Position numbers and translations under genes: made by a program
Notes under the pieces: model-generated
What the model was told of the DNA's origin: nothing
Databases searched by the model: none
What the model saw: the letters and a program-made list of their open reading frames with translations, nothing else
From: Maritalea mobilis
Lineage (GTDB): Bacteria; Pseudomonadota; Alphaproteobacteria; Rhodobacterales; Rhodobacteraceae
Assembly (NCBI RefSeq): GCF_019800885.1
Contig: NZ_JAHVKE010000001.1
Coordinates: forward strand, 682,001-746,000
DNA length: 64,000 nt
Reading direction: 5' to 3'
Shown: piece after piece, positions 1 through 10,561 of the stretch
Layout of the letters: the number at the start of each line of letters is the position of its first letter
Numbering within the stretch: position 1 is the first letter of the stretch

Positions 1-655
1 CGCGCATCGAGCCGTCCTCGAACTGCTCGTTCTGCATGAAAACGATGTTCCAGATCTCGATGAAGCGGTCGCCATCCTCTTCCGGGCTGCCCGGCGGGCC
101 GCCCCAGATCTTGTCGCCATGGTCGAAGAAAATCTCGGTGCAGGGACCGCAGGGGCCGGTCGGCCCCATCTGCCAGAAATTGTCCGAGGTCGGGATGCGG
201 ATGATCCGTTCGTCCGGCAGGCCGGCGACCTTTTTCCAGATCTCGGCGGCCTCGTCATCGGTGTGGTAGACCGTGACCAGGAGCTTGTCGGCCGGAATGT
301 CGAAATCCTTGGTCAGCAATTCCCACGCATAGGGGATCGCCTGCTCCTTGAAGTAATCCCCGAACGAGAAATTCCCTAGCATTTCGAAGAACGTGTGGTG
401 CCGCGCCGTGTAGCCCACATTGTCGAGGTCATTGTGCTTGCCCCCGGCGCGCACGCATTTCTGGCTGGTGGCCGCGCGCTGGTAGTCGCGGTGTTCGACC
501 CCGGTAAAGAGGTTCTTGAACTGCACCATCCCCGAGTTGGTGAACATCAAGGTCGGGTCGTTGCGCGGCACAAGCGGAGAGCTGTCGACGATCTCGTGGC
601 CGTTGCGGCGGAAATAGTCGAGGAATGTGGAGCGGATATCGTTCAGGCTGGCCAT
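1..655 (-). CDS. alaS: alanyl-tRNA synthetase, N-terminal part (cut by window edge)
   Basis: This is the first ~218 residues of alanyl-tRNA synthetase, which charges tRNA-Ala with alanine using ATP. The translation starts [15 protein letters not shown] and contains class II aminoacylation-core features such as [16 protein letters not shown] and the [12 protein letters not shown] block that lines the active site. The stop codon lies outside the window, so the C-terminal editing and oligomerisation domains are not visible. It is downstream of recA on the same strand, separated by 142 bp that contain a likely recA terminator. Identification is secure from the conserved catalytic core. Confidence 0.97.
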   Translation of the reverse strand, partial: MASLNDIRSTFLDYFRRNGHEIVDSSPLVPRNDPTLMFTNSGMVQFKNLFTGVEHRDYQRAATSQKCVRAGGKHNDLDNVGYTARHHTFFEMLGNFSFGDYFKEQAIPYAWELLTKDFDIPADKLLVTVYHTDDEAAEIWKKVAGLPDERIIRIPTSDNFWQMGPTGPCGPCTEIFFDHGDKIWGGPPGSPEEDGDRFIEIWNIVFMQNEQFEDGSMR

Positions 656-746
656 GTCGGGCGGTCACTTCCGGGCAGGTTTCGGCACGTCCGGGCTGAT
701 GTAACCCCGCCCATGCGTGCTGTCCATGGGGCGGGTGGAGTGAAGC

Positions 747-772
747 GAAAAGGGCGGCCCACCGGACCGCCC
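747..772 (-). terminator. probable rho-independent terminator of recA
   Basis: Read on the minus strand, 9-nt arms at 764-772 and 752-760 can pair (GGGCGGTCC with GGGCCGCCC, one G-U pair) around a 3-nt loop, followed by TTTTCG. It lies about 25 bp beyond the recA stop codon. The U-run is short, so efficiency is uncertain. Confidence 0.6.
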
Positions 773-797
773 CTCGTTTAGTCGGATCGCGCGGCGG

Positions 798-1868
798 TCA
801 GCCGTCGTCGACCATGTCCGGATCATCCTCGGCCATGTGAAAGTCGAGGCCATGGGCGGCGCGGATCTTGTCTTCGATCGCCAGCGCGACGTCCTTGTTT
901 TCCTTGAGGAAGGTCTTGGCGTTCTCGCGGCCCTGGCCGATGCGCTCGTCGCCGTAAGAGAACCAGCTGCCCGATTTCTCGACCACGCCGGCCTTGACGC
1001 CAAGGTCCAGCAATTCGCCCATTTTCGAGATGCCTTCGCCATACATGATGTCGAATTCCACCTGCTTGAAGGGCGGTGCGACCTTGTTCTTGACGACCTT
1101 GACGCGGGTGGCGTTGCCCACGACCTCGTCACGGTCCTTGATCGAGCCGATGCGGCGGATGTCGAGGCGCACGGACGAGTAGAACTTGAGCGCGTTGCCG
1201 CCCGTCGTCGTTTCGGGGCTGCCGAACATGACGCCGATCTTCATCCGGATCTGGTTGATGAAGATCACCATGCAGTTCGAGCGCGCGATGGAGCCGGTCA
1301 GTTTGCGCATGGCCTGGCTCATCAGGCGGGCGTGCACGCCGACGCTGCTGTCGCCCATGTCGCCCTCGAGCTCGGATTTCGGGGTCAGGGCCGCGACCGA
1401 ATCGACCACCACGAGGCTGACCGCGCCCGAGCGGACCAGCGTATCGGTAATCTCGAGCGCCTGTTCGCCGGTGTCGGGCTGCGAGATCAGCAACTCGTCC
1501 AGATCGACGCCCAGCTTCTTGGCGTATTGCGGGTCGAGCGCGTGTTCGGCGTCGACAAAGGCGCAAACGCCGCCCTTTTTCTGTTCCTCGGCCACGACAT
1601 GCAGCGTCAGCGTCGTCTTGCCCGAGCTTTCGGGGCCGTAGATCTCGATGATCCGCCCCTTGGGCAGCCCGCCGATGCCGAGCGCGATGTCGAGCCCCAG
1701 CGAGCCGGTCGAGGTCGCCTCGATATCCGGCAAGGCGTTGTCGCCGCCCAGCTTCATGATCGAGCCCTTGCCGAACTGGCGTTCGATCTGGGCCAGCGCA
1801 CTGTCGAGCGCCTTTTGCTTGTCGGCAGATTTGCGGTCGGTCATGTCGAGAAGGTTCGCCGTTGCCAT
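798..1868 (-). CDS. recA: recombinase A
   Basis: RecA (356 aa) forms ATP-dependent filaments on single-stranded DNA for homologous recombination and stimulates LexA self-cleavage in the SOS response. The Walker A motif GPESSGKT is at about residues 78-85. The [15 protein letters not shown] block (Walker B region), the [13 protein letters not shown] segment and [14 protein letters not shown] (DNA-binding loop region) are all present, and length is normal for the family. A second in-frame ATG exists at residue 9, but the upstream one is used here because its N-terminus matches alphaproteobacterial RecA. A promoter-like sequence with two SOS-type boxes lies upstream, so damage-inducible control is expected. 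Confidence 0.99.
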   Translation of the reverse strand: MATANLLDMTDRKSADKQKALDSALAQIERQFGKGSIMKLGGDNALPDIEATSTGSLGLDIALGIGGLPKGRIIEIYGPESSGKTTLTLHVVAEEQKKGGVCAFVDAEHALDPQYAKKLGVDLDELLISQPDTGEQALEITDTLVRSGAVSLVVVDSVAALTPKSELEGDMGDSSVGVHARLMSQAMRKLTGSIARSNCMVIFINQIRMKIGVMFGSPETTTGGNALKFYSSVRLDIRRIGSIKDRDEVVGNATRVKVVKNKVAPPFKQVEFDIMYGEGISKMGELLDLGVKAGVVEKSGSWFSYGDERIGQGRENAKTFLKENKDVALAIEDKIRAAHGLDFHMAEDDPDMVDDG

Positions 1869-1921
1869 TGGAGTTGACCCCTTATGTCATGCAGCCGCCG
1901 GGGCGGCAATGCGGTGCTCGT

Positions 1922-1936
1922 GTTCACCTCTTGTTC
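1922..1936. promoter_or_regulatory. SOS (LexA) box upstream of recA
   Basis: The + strand reads GTTC-ACCTCTT-GTTC, an exact match to the alphaproteobacterial LexA direct repeat GTTC-N7-GTTC. It lies 54-68 bp before the recA start codon and just downstream of the predicted -10 element, where a bound repressor would block initiation. Confidence 0.85.
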
Positions 1937-1944
1937 CGCAATGC

Positions 1945-1972
1945 AGTATCAAACAAAACGCGAACATTTCAA
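1945..1972 (-). promoter_or_regulatory. predicted recA promoter with a second SOS-like box in the spacer
   Basis: On the minus strand, TTGAAA (1967-1972) and GATACT (1945-1950) are separated by 16 bp and resemble -35 and -10 boxes. The spacer contains GTTC-GCGTTTT-GTTT (1951-1965), one mismatch from a full SOS box. No transcription start has been mapped. Confidence 0.55.
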
Positions 1973-2054
1973 GTTGATTTTTCCTTGTGCCCAAGATGGC
2001 ATGGAGGCGTTAAGAAAGGGTTAGCAGTGTGAAATTTTTCCCAAGGGGCTGGAA

Positions 2055-2672
2055 ATGCTGATCTTCTGGAAGGCGCGGCTGGTTCTGATGGCGGTTCCCA
2101 AGACCGGGACGACGGCGCTGGAAGAGGCACTGTTGCCATTCGCCGACAGCGCCATCCTGAACCCGCCCGCGATGAAGCATTGCACGGTGCGGCGCTATCG
2201 CAACCAGCTGGCCCCGTTTTTCGAGCAGCGCCGGTCGCGCCCGATGGAGCTTGTGGCGGTGATGCGTGAGCCGATCGGCTGGCTGTCGAGCTGGTACCGG
2301 TACCGCGCGCGCGCGGCGATCGCGGGTCAGCCGGCCTCGACCGCCGGGATGAGCTTCGACGCGTTCGTGGAGGAGTGGCTAAGCGACGACCCGGGTGAAC
2401 CCGCGCAGGTGGGGCGGCAGTCCCGCTTCCTCGACTATGAGCGCGGCGCGGTCGGGGTGCATCACCTGTTCCGCCATGACCGGATGGAGGATCTCGTGCG
2501 CTTCCTCGAAACCCGCCTGTCCGTCGATCTGGACCTGCCCGCGCGCAACGTCTCGCCCGAGGGCGACACCGGGCTAAGCCCCGAGATGGAGGCGCAACTG
2601 CGCCGTGACGCCCCGCAGGAATTCGCCCTCTGGGACGCGCTTTGCGACGGGAGCTTGCGCCTCGGCGGCTAG
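2055..2672 (+). CDS. sulfotransferase-like protein
   Basis: This 205-aa protein looks like a small P-loop sulfotransferase. VPKTGTTALEEAL at residues 14-26 matches the 5'-phosphosulfate-binding loop that binds PAPS, and MREPIGWLSSWYRY at about residues 70-83 matches the region contacting the 3'-phosphate. The rest resembles bacterial sulfotransferase-family proteins whose acceptors are mostly unknown. No signal peptide is seen. The gene runs opposite to recA and cckA, and its 3' end overlaps the cckA 3' end by 4 bp. A degenerate TTAA-N7-TTAG element (2010-2024) precedes it. The substrate cannot be inferred. Confidence 0.7.
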   Translation: MLIFWKARLVLMAVPKTGTTALEEALLPFADSAILNPPAMKHCTVRRYRNQLAPFFEQRRSRPMELVAVMREPIGWLSSWYRYRARAAIAGQPASTAGMSFDAFVEEWLSDDPGEPAQVGRQSRFLDYERGAVGVHHLFRHDRMEDLVRFLETRLSVDLDLPARNVSPEGDTGLSPEMEAQLRRDAPQEFALWDALCDGSLRLGG

Positions 2673-5218
2673 TGCAACTGCCGCCGGACGGTCTCGGTCA
2701 GTTCAGACAGGGTGAAGGGCTTGGGCAGGAAAACCGAGTTCGGAATGCCCCTCGACATCTCGTCGATCGCGTCCTCGGAATAGCCAGAGACGAAGACCAC
2801 TTTCACGTCCGGGTGGGTGCCGAGCGCCTCGCGCACCCAGGACGGGCCGTCCTTGCCCGGCATCACGACATCGGTGACGAAAAGATCGATGGCCTGCTCC
2901 GTGCGGTCCAGCACCGACAGGGCATCCTCGGCGCTTGCGGCCTCGAGCACGGTGTAGCCGCGCAGCCGCAGCGCGCGGGAGGCGAAGGCACGCACCGGGG
3001 CCTCGTCCTCGACCAAAAGCACAACGCGCGCCCGGTCGTCTTCCCCGGACCCGTCGATGGGCGCGGCTGGTTGCAGGCTTTGGTCCTTGTCGGATTCATC
3101 GACCTTTGGCCTTGCCAGGTCGGGTGCGGCAGCGGGCGGCGCGGCCTCCGGCCTTGCCGCTTGCGGCTTTGCGGCAGCGGCCTGTTCCGCGATCAGCCGA
3201 TCATTGATCTGCTGTCCGGACGACACGCCCCCTGCGCCCGTTGCGGCAGGGAGGACCCCATCGGTTTCGGGCAGGTCATGGGTCGGAATGTAGATCGTGA
3301 AGGTCGTGCCGGCATCGACCACGCTATCGACAAAGATATAGCCGCCGGTCTGCTTGATGATGCCATAGGCCATCGACAGGCCCAGGCCGGTCCCCTCTCC
3401 CACACCCTTGGTGGTGAAGAAGGGCTCGAAAATCCGGTTCAGCTTGTCGGGCGGGATGCCATGACCATGGTCGCGGACGCGGATGGTGACGTATTGGCCG
3501 ACGGGCACCACGGCCTGGTCACGGTGCAGCGGTTCGGACAGGCGCACGACGCGGGTTTCGACACGCACCTCGCCGCCATCGGGCATGGCGTCGCGGGCAT
3601 TGACGACGAGGTTCATGATGACCTGGTCCAGTTGCCGGCGATCGACCCGGATCGGCAGAAGGCCCGGATCGTGGCTGAGCGTCAGGGTGATCTTTTCGCC
3701 CACCAGGCGGTTCAGCAGATGGGTCAACTCCCCCATCGTATCGCGCAGGTCCAGCACCTCGGGTTCCAGCGTCTGCTTGCGCGAAAAGGCCAGCAACTGC
3801 CCCACGAGGCTGGCGGCGCGATTGGCGTTCTGGTTGATCTGCACCAGATCGCCATAGTCGGGATCGCCATGGTCATGGCGCAGCAGAAGCAGGTCGCAAT
3901 AGCCTGTGATCGCGGTCAGCAGGTTGTTGAAATCATGGGCGATTCCACCCGCGAGCTCGCCGATGGCCTGCATCTTCTGGCTCTGGACGAATTGCTGTTC
4001 CAGCGTCTTGAGCTCGGTCGCGTCGTGCAGCACGGCCAGGAGCGACGGCCCGGTCGCATCCGTGATCCGCGACAGCGAGATCTGCAAGAAACATTCATCC
4101 TTGCGCTTGCGGGCGCGCACCACCTCGGGATGAGAGGCCACGCGTTGCGTCAGGTTGTCGGCCACCCAGTCGTTCACCGGGCGGCCCAGCCCTTCGACGA
4201 ATTGCGACAGCATCCCTGTTTCCTCGGGCGCGACACCCAAAAGCTTCTGCGCCGGACGGTTCGAGGCCAGCACCTGCCCGTCCGCCCCGATATGGAGGAG
4301 CGCCACCGGAAGCGCCTCGAACGCGCGGGCCGCGACCGAGGCGGCCGGCGGTTCGGCCAGCCCGGGCACGGCATAGACCTCGCGCCGGCCATCGGGCGAG
4401 GTGACGATGATCGGGATGACCTCGATCATGCCATCGGCGGTCTTCATCTTGGTGCGCCGCCCCGCCACCAGCGGCAGGTCGGGGAACATGTCGCCCATCG
4501 CGGTGACGCGCCGGCCAAGCACATCGCGCATCGCGTCGTTCATGGACAGGATCGTGTCGTTCTGGCTGACGATCATCATCGGCAGGCTGATCGCCCCGCC
4601 CGGCCGCTGCCCGTGATCGGCAAGGTCGTCGATGCGCCACAACACACCGCCGCTCAGGCGCTGGGCCGTCAGCCGCACCGAACCGCGCGGTGTGACGATC
4701 GTTTCCGAGGTGGCGGGTCTGCGGGCCAGTGCCGATTCCTGCCGGAAAACCACGGTACCGGCACTGGGCAACAGGCCTGCAATCGCGCGCGACACGGGCT
4801 GGCCCGTCCGATCACCGAAGCGCCGGGTCGCGGCCTTGTTGCCTGCGAAAATCGCGCCGGTCGCATCGGTCACGAAGCTGGCCGCCGGGTCGTGGTCGCA
4901 AAACCGTAGCGCGGACAGCAGATCCCGCCGGCGCCGCGCGAAGCCGCGCAGATCGCGCAAGGCCAGCAACAGCGCGGCCGAGAACAGCCCCCCGGTCGCG
5001 GCAAGAAGACCGAACTGCGCAGGGTCCGACGGGGCCATCCATGCCGCGGCACCGCATAGAAGGCCAAGCACGAGGATCAGGACGGGGCGAAGCGGCCACC
5101 CCTGCCCCACCTCGGCGAACCGGTGGCCAAGCAGGTCGCGATCAACCTCAGCGGTCGCGTGATCTTCGCACAGCCCGTCGCTCAAGCTTTTCGTCCTCTC
5201 GTTTTCGCGGTCGACCAT
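2669..5218 (-). CDS. cckA: hybrid sensor histidine kinase CckA
   Basis: This 849-aa inner-membrane hybrid kinase matches CckA, which phosphorylates ChpT and so controls CtrA in the alphaproteobacterial cell-cycle/motility relay. In order it has two N-terminal membrane segments (about residues 43-85), PAS-like sensory regions (about 100-400), an H-box with phosphoacceptor His in [17 protein letters not shown] (about 430), an ATP-binding domain with [34 protein letters not shown] and related boxes, an Ala/Pro-rich linker, and a C-terminal receiver domain with phosphoacceptor Asp in [12 protein letters not shown]. Location next to recA is common in the Roseobacter group, as I recall. A full CtrA box is present upstream, suggesting feedback. 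Confidence 0.93.
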   Translation of the reverse strand: MVDRENERTKSLSDGLCEDHATAEVDRDLLGHRFAEVGQGWPLRPVLILVLGLLCGAAAWMAPSDPAQFGLLAATGGLFSAALLLALRDLRGFARRRRDLLSALRFCDHDPAASFVTDATGAIFAGNKAATRRFGDRTGQPVSRAIAGLLPSAGTVVFRQESALARRPATSETIVTPRGSVRLTAQRLSGGVLWRIDDLADHGQRPGGAISLPMMIVSQNDTILSMNDAMRDVLGRRVTAMGDMFPDLPLVAGRRTKMKTADGMIEVIPIIVTSPDGRREVYAVPGLAEPPAASVAARAFEALPVALLHIGADGQVLASNRPAQKLLGVAPEETGMLSQFVEGLGRPVNDWVADNLTQRVASHPEVVRARKRKDECFLQISLSRITDATGPSLLAVLHDATELKTLEQQFVQSQKMQAIGELAGGIAHDFNNLLTAITGYCDLLLLRHDHGDPDYGDLVQINQNANRAASLVGQLLAFSRKQTLEPEVLDLRDTMGELTHLLNRLVGEKITLTLSHDPGLLPIRVDRRQLDQVIMNLVVNARDAMPDGGEVRVETRVVRLSEPLHRDQAVVPVGQYVTIRVRDHGHGIPPDKLNRIFEPFFTTKGVGEGTGLGLSMAYGIIKQTGGYIFVDSVVDAGTTFTIYIPTHDLPETDGVLPAATGAGGVSSGQQINDRLIAEQAAAAKPQAARPEAAPPAAAPDLARPKVDESDKDQSLQPAAPIDGSGEDDRARVVLLVEDEAPVRAFASRALRLRGYTVLEAASAEDALSVLDRTEQAIDLFVTDVVMPGKDGPSWVREALGTHPDVKVVFVSGYSEDAIDEMSRGIPNSVFLPKPFTLSELTETVRRQLH

Positions 5219-5258
5219 GCGCCAGTCCGCGCCGATGCGCCATTCGAGCGCGAAATCG

Positions 5259-5273
5259 TTAAACGAAACTTAA
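5259..5273 (-). promoter_or_regulatory. CtrA box upstream of cckA
   Basis: On the minus strand the sequence reads TTAA-GTTTCGT-TTAA followed by C, matching the full CtrA consensus TTAA-N7-TTAAC. It is centred about 48 bp before the cckA start codon, in an otherwise GC-rich region. It would place the kinase that activates CtrA under CtrA control. Confidence 0.7.
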
Positions 5274-5338
5274 AATGCCGTAAATTTTCGGCGCGGGCGG
5301 AGGATTTTTTGCCGGATCGGGGCGGAAGTGTCGCCGGC

Positions 5339-6499
5339 TCACCCGTCGCGCGACAGGCTTGCGCAGAAAAAACCGTCCGAGGCGGTCAACGGCGTGTCGC
5401 GCCCCTGATGCTCCAGCCGCCAGCCGGGATGGCGGGCGAGGAACGCGTCGATCCTGTCCTCGTTCTCGACCCGCAACAGCGAACAGGTCATGTAGACGAG
5501 GCGCCCCTGCGCCCCCACCAGCCGCGCGGCGGCCTCGAGGATCGCGTCCTGCGTGGCACACAGCTTGTCGAGGCGCGCGGGCGTCAACCGCCATTTCGCC
5601 TCGGGGTCGCGCCGCCACGTGCCCGAGCCCGAACAGGGCACATCGCAGAGCACCGCATCGAACGGCGCGTGGTCCTCCAGCCCTGCCGTCGCAACCTGCC
5701 GGATCGACACGCCGGCGCGCGCGGCGCGCGGCCCCAGATCGGCCATGCGACCGGGGTTGGCGTCATGGGCGAATATTGCCGCGTCGGAGCGGTCTGCAAG
5801 GGCCAGCGCCTTGCCCCCGCCCCCGGCACAATAGTCGAGGATCCGGCCCTGCCCGGGCCAGTCCACGCGGTCGAGGGCGCGCTGAACGGAAAGGTCCTGC
5901 GGCTCGACCACCCCGTCGAGATAGGCGGCGGCGCGGCGCAGGGCGCGTTCGCCCTCGGTCGCCTCGAGCGCCGTGGCGCAGAGGGGCGTGGTGCGGGCCG
6001 TCACGCCATCGGCGGCCAGGGACGCGACGACCGCCTCGGGCGTGGCGCGCCGCAGGTTCACCCGCAGCCAAAGCGGGGCGCGATGTGCGAAACTGGCAAA
6101 AAGCGACTCGGGATCATCCACCTGGTCCGAGACCGGCGCGCGGAGCCAGTCGGGGATATCGCATTCGGGCGATGGAGCCTTCGACGGGGCCTCCGCCTCG
6201 GCTGCGGTCAGCGGGGCGGGGGCATGGCCGTCGCCGGTGAAAAGCTCGGCCGGATCGCGCCCTTGCAGGCGCAGCAGACCCAGCATCATGGCCCGACCAT
6301 CCCGGCCACCGCCCATCTGCGCGCAGCTTTCGGCCCGGCGCAGCGCGTCATAGACATGGTCGCGCACCGCTGCGCGATCCTTGGACCCGGCATAGCGCGC
6401 GCCGCGTGCCCAACGGGTCAGCGCCTGCTCGACGGGGGTGCCGCCGCGCCAGTCATCCAGCACGGCGATCGCCGCGGAGATCCGCGCGCCTGGCGTCAA
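5339..6499 (-). CDS. RsmB/NOP-family rRNA (cytosine-5) methyltransferase
   Basis: This 386-aa protein is a SAM-dependent RNA m5C methyltransferase of the RsmB/NOP2 family; the usual target is 16S rRNA. The SAM site is ILDYCAGGGGKALALADRS (about residues 220-240). The two family cysteines are in CDVPCSGSGTWRRDPE and MTCSLLRVEN. The N-terminal ~130 residues resemble the NusB-like/RNA-binding part of the family but are short. A TTG start (6497-6499) is chosen because AAGGTGA lies just upstream and no nearby ATG is in frame. It follows guaB by 31 bp and is probably co-transcribed. The exact target nucleotide is not provable here. Confidence 0.88.
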   Translation of the reverse strand: MTPGARISAAIAVLDDWRGGTPVEQALTRWARGARYAGSKDRAAVRDHVYDALRRAESCAQMGGGRDGRAMMLGLLRLQGRDPAELFTGDGHAPAPLTAAEAEAPSKAPSPECDIPDWLRAPVSDQVDDPESLFASFAHRAPLWLRVNLRRATPEAVVASLAADGVTARTTPLCATALEATEGERALRRAAAYLDGVVEPQDLSVQRALDRVDWPGQGRILDYCAGGGGKALALADRSDAAIFAHDANPGRMADLGPRAARAGVSIRQVATAGLEDHAPFDAVLCDVPCSGSGTWRRDPEAKWRLTPARLDKLCATQDAILEAAARLVGAQGRLVYMTCSLLRVENEDRIDAFLARHPGWRLEHQGRDTPLTASDGFFCASLSRDG

Positions 6500-6530
6500 T
6501 GCATCACCTTAAGGTCGAACCGCAAGACCT

Positions 6531-8021
<1,491 letters not shown>

Positions 8022-8108
8022 CTATCTCATGTGGCGGACCCGAGGGAAAGGGCGAAATCTTGGTTGCGACGCTTGGGGGGCGAGGTCAGCGGTTACGCCA
8101 TGCTGCGC

Positions 8109-8200
8109 ATGTCGCCCGGTCGAAGCGCCACAAGGGGCATCGAGCCCCTTGCGGCGCTTGTGCCTCCGGCGGGCATTTTCAGGGGATAAAGATGGAAAGG
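8109..8200. repeat. palindromic intergenic repeat, copy 1
   Basis: A ~90-bp element lies between guaB and rlmE. Its core is a 37-nt hairpin (8123-8159) with 16-nt arms, AAGCGCC..GGGGC and GCCCC..GGCGCTT, around ATCGA. Outside the hairpin is GGGCATTTTCAGGGGATAAAGATGG. The same element occurs inverted at 8964-9056 on the other side of rlmE. It has no coding potential that I can support. Confidence 0.75.
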
Positions 8201-8213
8201 GGCACCAAACGGA

Positions 8214-8918
8214 CTAGCCCCGGAACCCAGTGGCAACGACGAATTTCTCGGAACTGTCCGACCGGCTGGCGGCGGGTTTGACATTGGCGACCTTGTCGAA
8301 GCGCTGCTTGAGCAGGGTTTGCAGCCCCCCTTCCGCGCCCCCGGCCAGGACCTTGGCAACGAAGGTGCCGCCCTCTTCCAGCACGTCGAAGGCCAGCTCG
8401 GCCGCCGCCTCGCAGAGCGCCACGATCCGCAGGTGGTCGGTCTGCTTGTGACCCGAGGCCGAGGCCGCCATGTCGCTCATCACGACATCGGCCTTGCCGC
8501 CAAGCCAGTCCTTGACCTTGTCATCCGCGCCCTCCTCCATGAAGTCGAGCACGTGCAGTTCCGCGCCGGGGATCGGTTCCACCTCCTTCAGGTCGAGGCC
8601 GATGATCCGGCCCACCGCCTTGCCCGGCTTCTCCCCAAGCGCGTTGATCCGCGGCACGGCCACCTGGCACCAGCCGCCCGGCGCACAGCCCAGGTCGACC
8701 ACCCGCGCGCCGGGCACAAGGAAACGATACCTGTCGTCCAGTTCCTGGATCTTGAAGGCCGCCCGCCCGCGATAGCCCTCGCGCTTGGCACGCGCGACGT
8801 AAGGGTCGTTCAACTGCCGCTCCAGCCAGCGGGTCGAGGACAGCTTGCGCCCGCGCGCCGTCTTCACCTTCACCCGCAAATCGCGCTGCCCGCGCCCGCT
8901 CGTATTCTTCTTCGGCAT
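8214..8918 (-). CDS. rlmE: 23S rRNA 2'-O-ribose methyltransferase RlmE (FtsJ/RrmJ family)
   Basis: RlmE (234 aa) methylates the 2'-O of a uridine in the 23S rRNA A-loop using SAM. The family signature is clear: [17 protein letters not shown] with the catalytic Lys, [15 protein letters not shown] (SAM site), [10 protein letters not shown] with the catalytic Asp, and a Lys in [12 protein letters not shown]. The start at [10 protein letters not shown] is chosen because GGAAAGGG precedes it; an upstream in-frame start (8969) would run into the repeat element and lacks such a site. It lies downstream of the Ppx/GppA gene on the same strand. Confidence 0.93.
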   Translation of the reverse strand: MPKKNTSGRGQRDLRVKVKTARGRKLSSTRWLERQLNDPYVARAKREGYRGRAAFKIQELDDRYRFLVPGARVVDLGCAPGGWCQVAVPRINALGEKPGKAVGRIIGLDLKEVEPIPGAELHVLDFMEEGADDKVKDWLGGKADVVMSDMAASASGHKQTDHLRIVALCEAAAELAFDVLEEGGTFVAKVLAGGAEGGLQTLLKQRFDKVANVKPAASRSDSSEKFVVATGFRG

Positions 8919-8963
8919 ACCGTTGCCCTTTCCCGCGACGCGCCCCGCCGGGCGCATCCCCAG

Positions 8964-9056
8964 TTCCAATCTTTATCCAATAAATATGCCCGCGCGGAGC
9001 GCGCAAGCGCCGGAAGGGGCTCGATGCCCCTTTCGGCGCTTCCCCGGGCGACGCCA
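8964..9056. repeat. palindromic intergenic repeat, copy 2 (inverted relative to copy 1)
   Basis: This element lies between the Ppx/GppA gene and rlmE. Its 37-nt hairpin core (9005-9041) has arms AAGCGCC..GGGGC and GCCCC..GGCGCTT around TCGAT. The flank CAATCTTTATCCAATAAATATGCCCGC matches the reverse complement of copy 1 imperfectly. Differences in the arms largely preserve pairing: an A-C mismatch in copy 1 is a G-C pair here, and a C-G pair there is a G-T pair here. Confidence 0.75.
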
Positions 9057-9079
9057 AAGGCGGCGCAACCCCTCCGATG

Positions 9080-10237
9080 TCAGAACGGACCGTCCTCCAA
9101 CACCCCATCGGCCGACATCTGCGCATAAAGCAGCCCCTCGCGCAGGCCACGGTCAGCCACGCTCAGCCGGTCAGTGGGCCAGGCCCGAAGCAGCGCCTGC
9201 AAGATCGCGGCGCCCGACATGATGAGCGTCTGCCGGTCGCGCCCGATGCGCGGGTCGCGGCGGCGGCCTTCGGGGCCAAGGGCGAGATACTGGTTGATCA
9301 CCATGTCGATCTGGTCGGAGGTCATGCGCAGCCCGTCCACCTTGTTGCGGTCGTAGCGGCGCAGCCCGAGGTGGCTGGCGGCAACGGTCGTGACGGTCCC
9401 CGAGGTACCGATGATCTGGAACCCCTCGCGCGCCTGGTCGGCGGCATCGTCATAGGGCGAGAACTCGGCCAACTGCTCCTCGAAGAACCAGCTCATCAAC
9501 GCAAACCGCGCGCCGTCATCGGCGACGTCGGAATACATGTCCTTCAGCGTCGCCACGCCAAGCGGGATCGAGATCCAGTCCACCACCTTGGCGCGGGGAA
9601 AGATCGTATCCTCATGATCGAACCCCTGGTGCAGGCGCATGATGGCGCGCGGGCGTTCCAGCTTGGGCACGCGGCTGAGGTCGATCCAGACCAGTTCGGT
9701 CGAACCACCGCCGATATCCACGACCAGCAGCTGCTCGGTCTTGGTCGAGACCAGCGGCGCGCAGGAAACCACGGCCAGCCGCGCCTCTTCCTCGGGTTCG
9801 ATGATCTCCAGCGACAGGCCGGTGTCACGGCGCACGAGCTCGATGAACTCCCCCGCGTTGGTGGCGCGGCGGCAGGCCTCGGTCGCGACCAGCCGCATGC
9901 GCTCCACGCGATGTTTCGACAGTTTCTTCTGGCAGATCTTCAGCGCGCCCACGGCCCGCGCCATCGAGGCGCGGCCAAGCCGGCCCGAGGCTTCCAGCCC
10001 CTGCCCCAGTTGCACGCTCTTGGAAAAGCTGTCGACCACATGCAACTGGTTGCCCTTGGGCTGGGCGATCAGCATGCGGCAGGAATTGGTGCCGAGATCG
10101 AGCGCGGCATAAAGATCCGCCGGGTCCGGGCGGGGTGCGGGTGCAGGTCGACGTTCGACAGGCGGGGTCGCGGGCGGCACGACCGTCGCGACAGGTCTGG
10201 GGAACGGGCCGGCACCTCGGGATCGCTTGCGCGACAT
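9080..10237 (-). CDS. Ppx/GppA family exopolyphosphatase / pppGpp phosphatase
   Basis: This 385-aa protein belongs to the Ppx/GppA phosphatases of the sugar kinase/Hsp70 superfamily, which remove terminal phosphate from polyphosphate or pppGpp. Visible blocks are AALDLGTNSCRMLIA (phosphate 1), VATEACRRATNAGEF, LVVDIGGGSTELVW (phosphate 2) and IGTSGTVTTVAA (adenosine region). The start MSRKRSRGAG is chosen because GGAGG lies 7 bp upstream; a longer reading frame extends 37 codons further. The first ~50 residues are a basic, Pro-rich extension before the domain. Whether polyphosphate or pppGpp is the main substrate cannot be decided from sequence. Confidence 0.9.
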   Translation of the reverse strand: MSRKRSRGAGPFPRPVATVVPPATPPVERRPAPAPRPDPADLYAALDLGTNSCRMLIAQPKGNQLHVVDSFSKSVQLGQGLEASGRLGRASMARAVGALKICQKKLSKHRVERMRLVATEACRRATNAGEFIELVRRDTGLSLEIIEPEEEARLAVVSCAPLVSTKTEQLLVVDIGGGSTELVWIDLSRVPKLERPRAIMRLHQGFDHEDTIFPRAKVVDWISIPLGVATLKDMYSDVADDGARFALMSWFFEEQLAEFSPYDDAADQAREGFQIIGTSGTVTTVAASHLGLRRYDRNKVDGLRMTSDQIDMVINQYLALGPEGRRRDPRIGRDRQTLIMSGAAILQALLRAWPTDRLSVADRGLREGLLYAQMSADGVLEDGPF

Positions 10238-10561
10238 GGGGCGCCTCCGAAATTCAATGGTTGGGATGAATGTATCCACAAGACTGCCACGACACAACAT
10301 GTCGCAGCCCCGAACGCGCAGCCAAAGTACCGAATCCCTTGAAATCATGCCGATTTGCGAGGCGTGCCGATATTTTCGGCAGTATCGAGAGACCTTGACG
10401 CCCGCACACCGCCAGCCGGGCGCAGGCCATCGACCCGCAGAAAAGCGTCAGCGTGGTCGTTCTCGCGCGGCGTCATGTCGAAATTGACACGGGGACGGCC
10501 TCGCATCGATCCTATGGTGGCGCGGAACAGCAGGACCGCCGCGCGCGAACAGGAGATCTGA
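10238..10561. other. intergenic region between divergent ppx-type gene and C1/corrinoid operon
   Basis: This 324-bp region separates two divergent transcription units, so it should hold both promoters. I see no convincing protein-coding gene, tRNA or cobalamin-riboswitch B12 box. A TTGACA at about 10485 has no well-spaced -10 partner. The lack of a recognisable B12 riboswitch is notable given the corrinoid genes downstream. Confidence 0.5.

Noticed and set aside
837-1877. Long open frame on the + strand opposite recA (346 codons)
   Set aside because: It is the antisense shadow of recA in high-GC DNA. It has no recognisable domain, and recA explains the region fully.
2642-4909. 755-codon open frame on the + strand opposite cckA
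   Set aside because: The His/Arg/Gly-rich translation is typical of an antisense GC shadow. cckA motifs are clear on the other strand.
8109-8200. Palindromic repeat as guaB upstream regulatory hairpin (purine switch)
   Set aside because: A related element occurs at 8964-9056 away from any purine gene, so a general repeat is the better explanation.
10238-10561. Cobalamin or SAM riboswitch before the C1/corrinoid operon
   Set aside because: No B12-box-like conserved segment or SAM-II core could be found by eye. A covariance-model search would be decisive.
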